From an uncultured Phascolarctobacterium sp. (GTDB lineage Bacteria; Bacillota; Negativicutes; Acidaminococcales; Acidaminococcaceae), in the NCBI RefSeq assembly GCF_937920985.1, contig NZ_CALDXR010000046.1, forward strand, positions 1 to 29,885: 29,885 nucleotides of DNA, given 5' to 3'. The translations under genes were made by a program, and so were the position numbers. A model generated the notes under the pieces. The model was not told the DNA's origin and searched no databases. It was given only the letters and a program-made list of their open reading frames with translations. Shown piece after piece: positions 29,848-29,885 of the stretch (positions within the stretch are counted from its first letter, which is position 1; every line of letters begins with the position of its first letter).

Positions 29848-29885
29848 TTAAAAATCCTCAATATGGCAAAAAAGTATAGGTTTTT

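Overview
The window looks like chromosome from a diderm Firmicute, most likely a gut Negativicute of the Acidaminococcaceae/Phascolarctobacterium type. Firmicute-style cis-regulation (a T-box, an L-box lysine riboswitch, strong SD sites, many intrinsic terminators) sits beside an outer-membrane TonB-dependent receptor. The taxon is inferred from content; no rRNA or marker comparison was possible.

Layout. 1-4275: the 3' end of an Rpn-family gene, a TonB-dependent receptor, a coupled pair of small genes (one secreted and helical) and a full Rpn nuclease gene (rpnA). The last 96 coding bases of rpnA plus its terminator are repeated at the left edge. 4276-6948: a three-hairpin array, then a tryptophan T-box controlling trpE-trpG. 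6949-12105: two ATTACGAGA hairpins, then a lysine riboswitch in front of dapB-asd-lysC-dapA and a CGGC-domain gene, which carries aspartate to dihydrodipicolinate and its reduction. 12125-13880 (minus): yhdT-panF, pantothenate uptake. 14041-15702: a membrane protein, a Cof-type HAD phosphatase and a CsoR-like metal sensor. 15747-17057 (minus): a MATE exporter. 17205-23257: an Elp3-like radical SAM protein, a hypoxanthine-DNA glycosylase, smc and ftsY, tightly packed.

23365-27032 is the unusual part. Two paralogous Rpn nuclease loci on the minus strand (rpnB, rpnC) flank a secreted-protein gene. Each locus has the same four parts in the same order: a structured, terminator-ended small RNA; the rpn gene with a compact extended -10 promoter; a separate short ORF 22 nt after the rpn stop that repeats the C-terminal tail of the nuclease; and the same terminator hairpin. 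The right end carries a GNAT acetyltransferase, an AAA ATPase, an AT-rich serine recombinase and a small conserved protein that converges on it.

The best candidate for something undescribed is the Rpn tail system. All three rpn genes have an in-frame ATG with an SD inside the 3' part, as expected for an RpnS-like internal antitoxin. In rpnB and rpnC that same module also exists as an extra downstream ORF. Parent and extra copy at rpnC differ by about 14 silent codon changes but only two amino-acid replacements plus a 12-residue repeat insertion, so the copies look maintained as protein. The upstream small RNA is more conserved between the two loci than the nucleases themselves, and its differences fall in loops or keep pairing.
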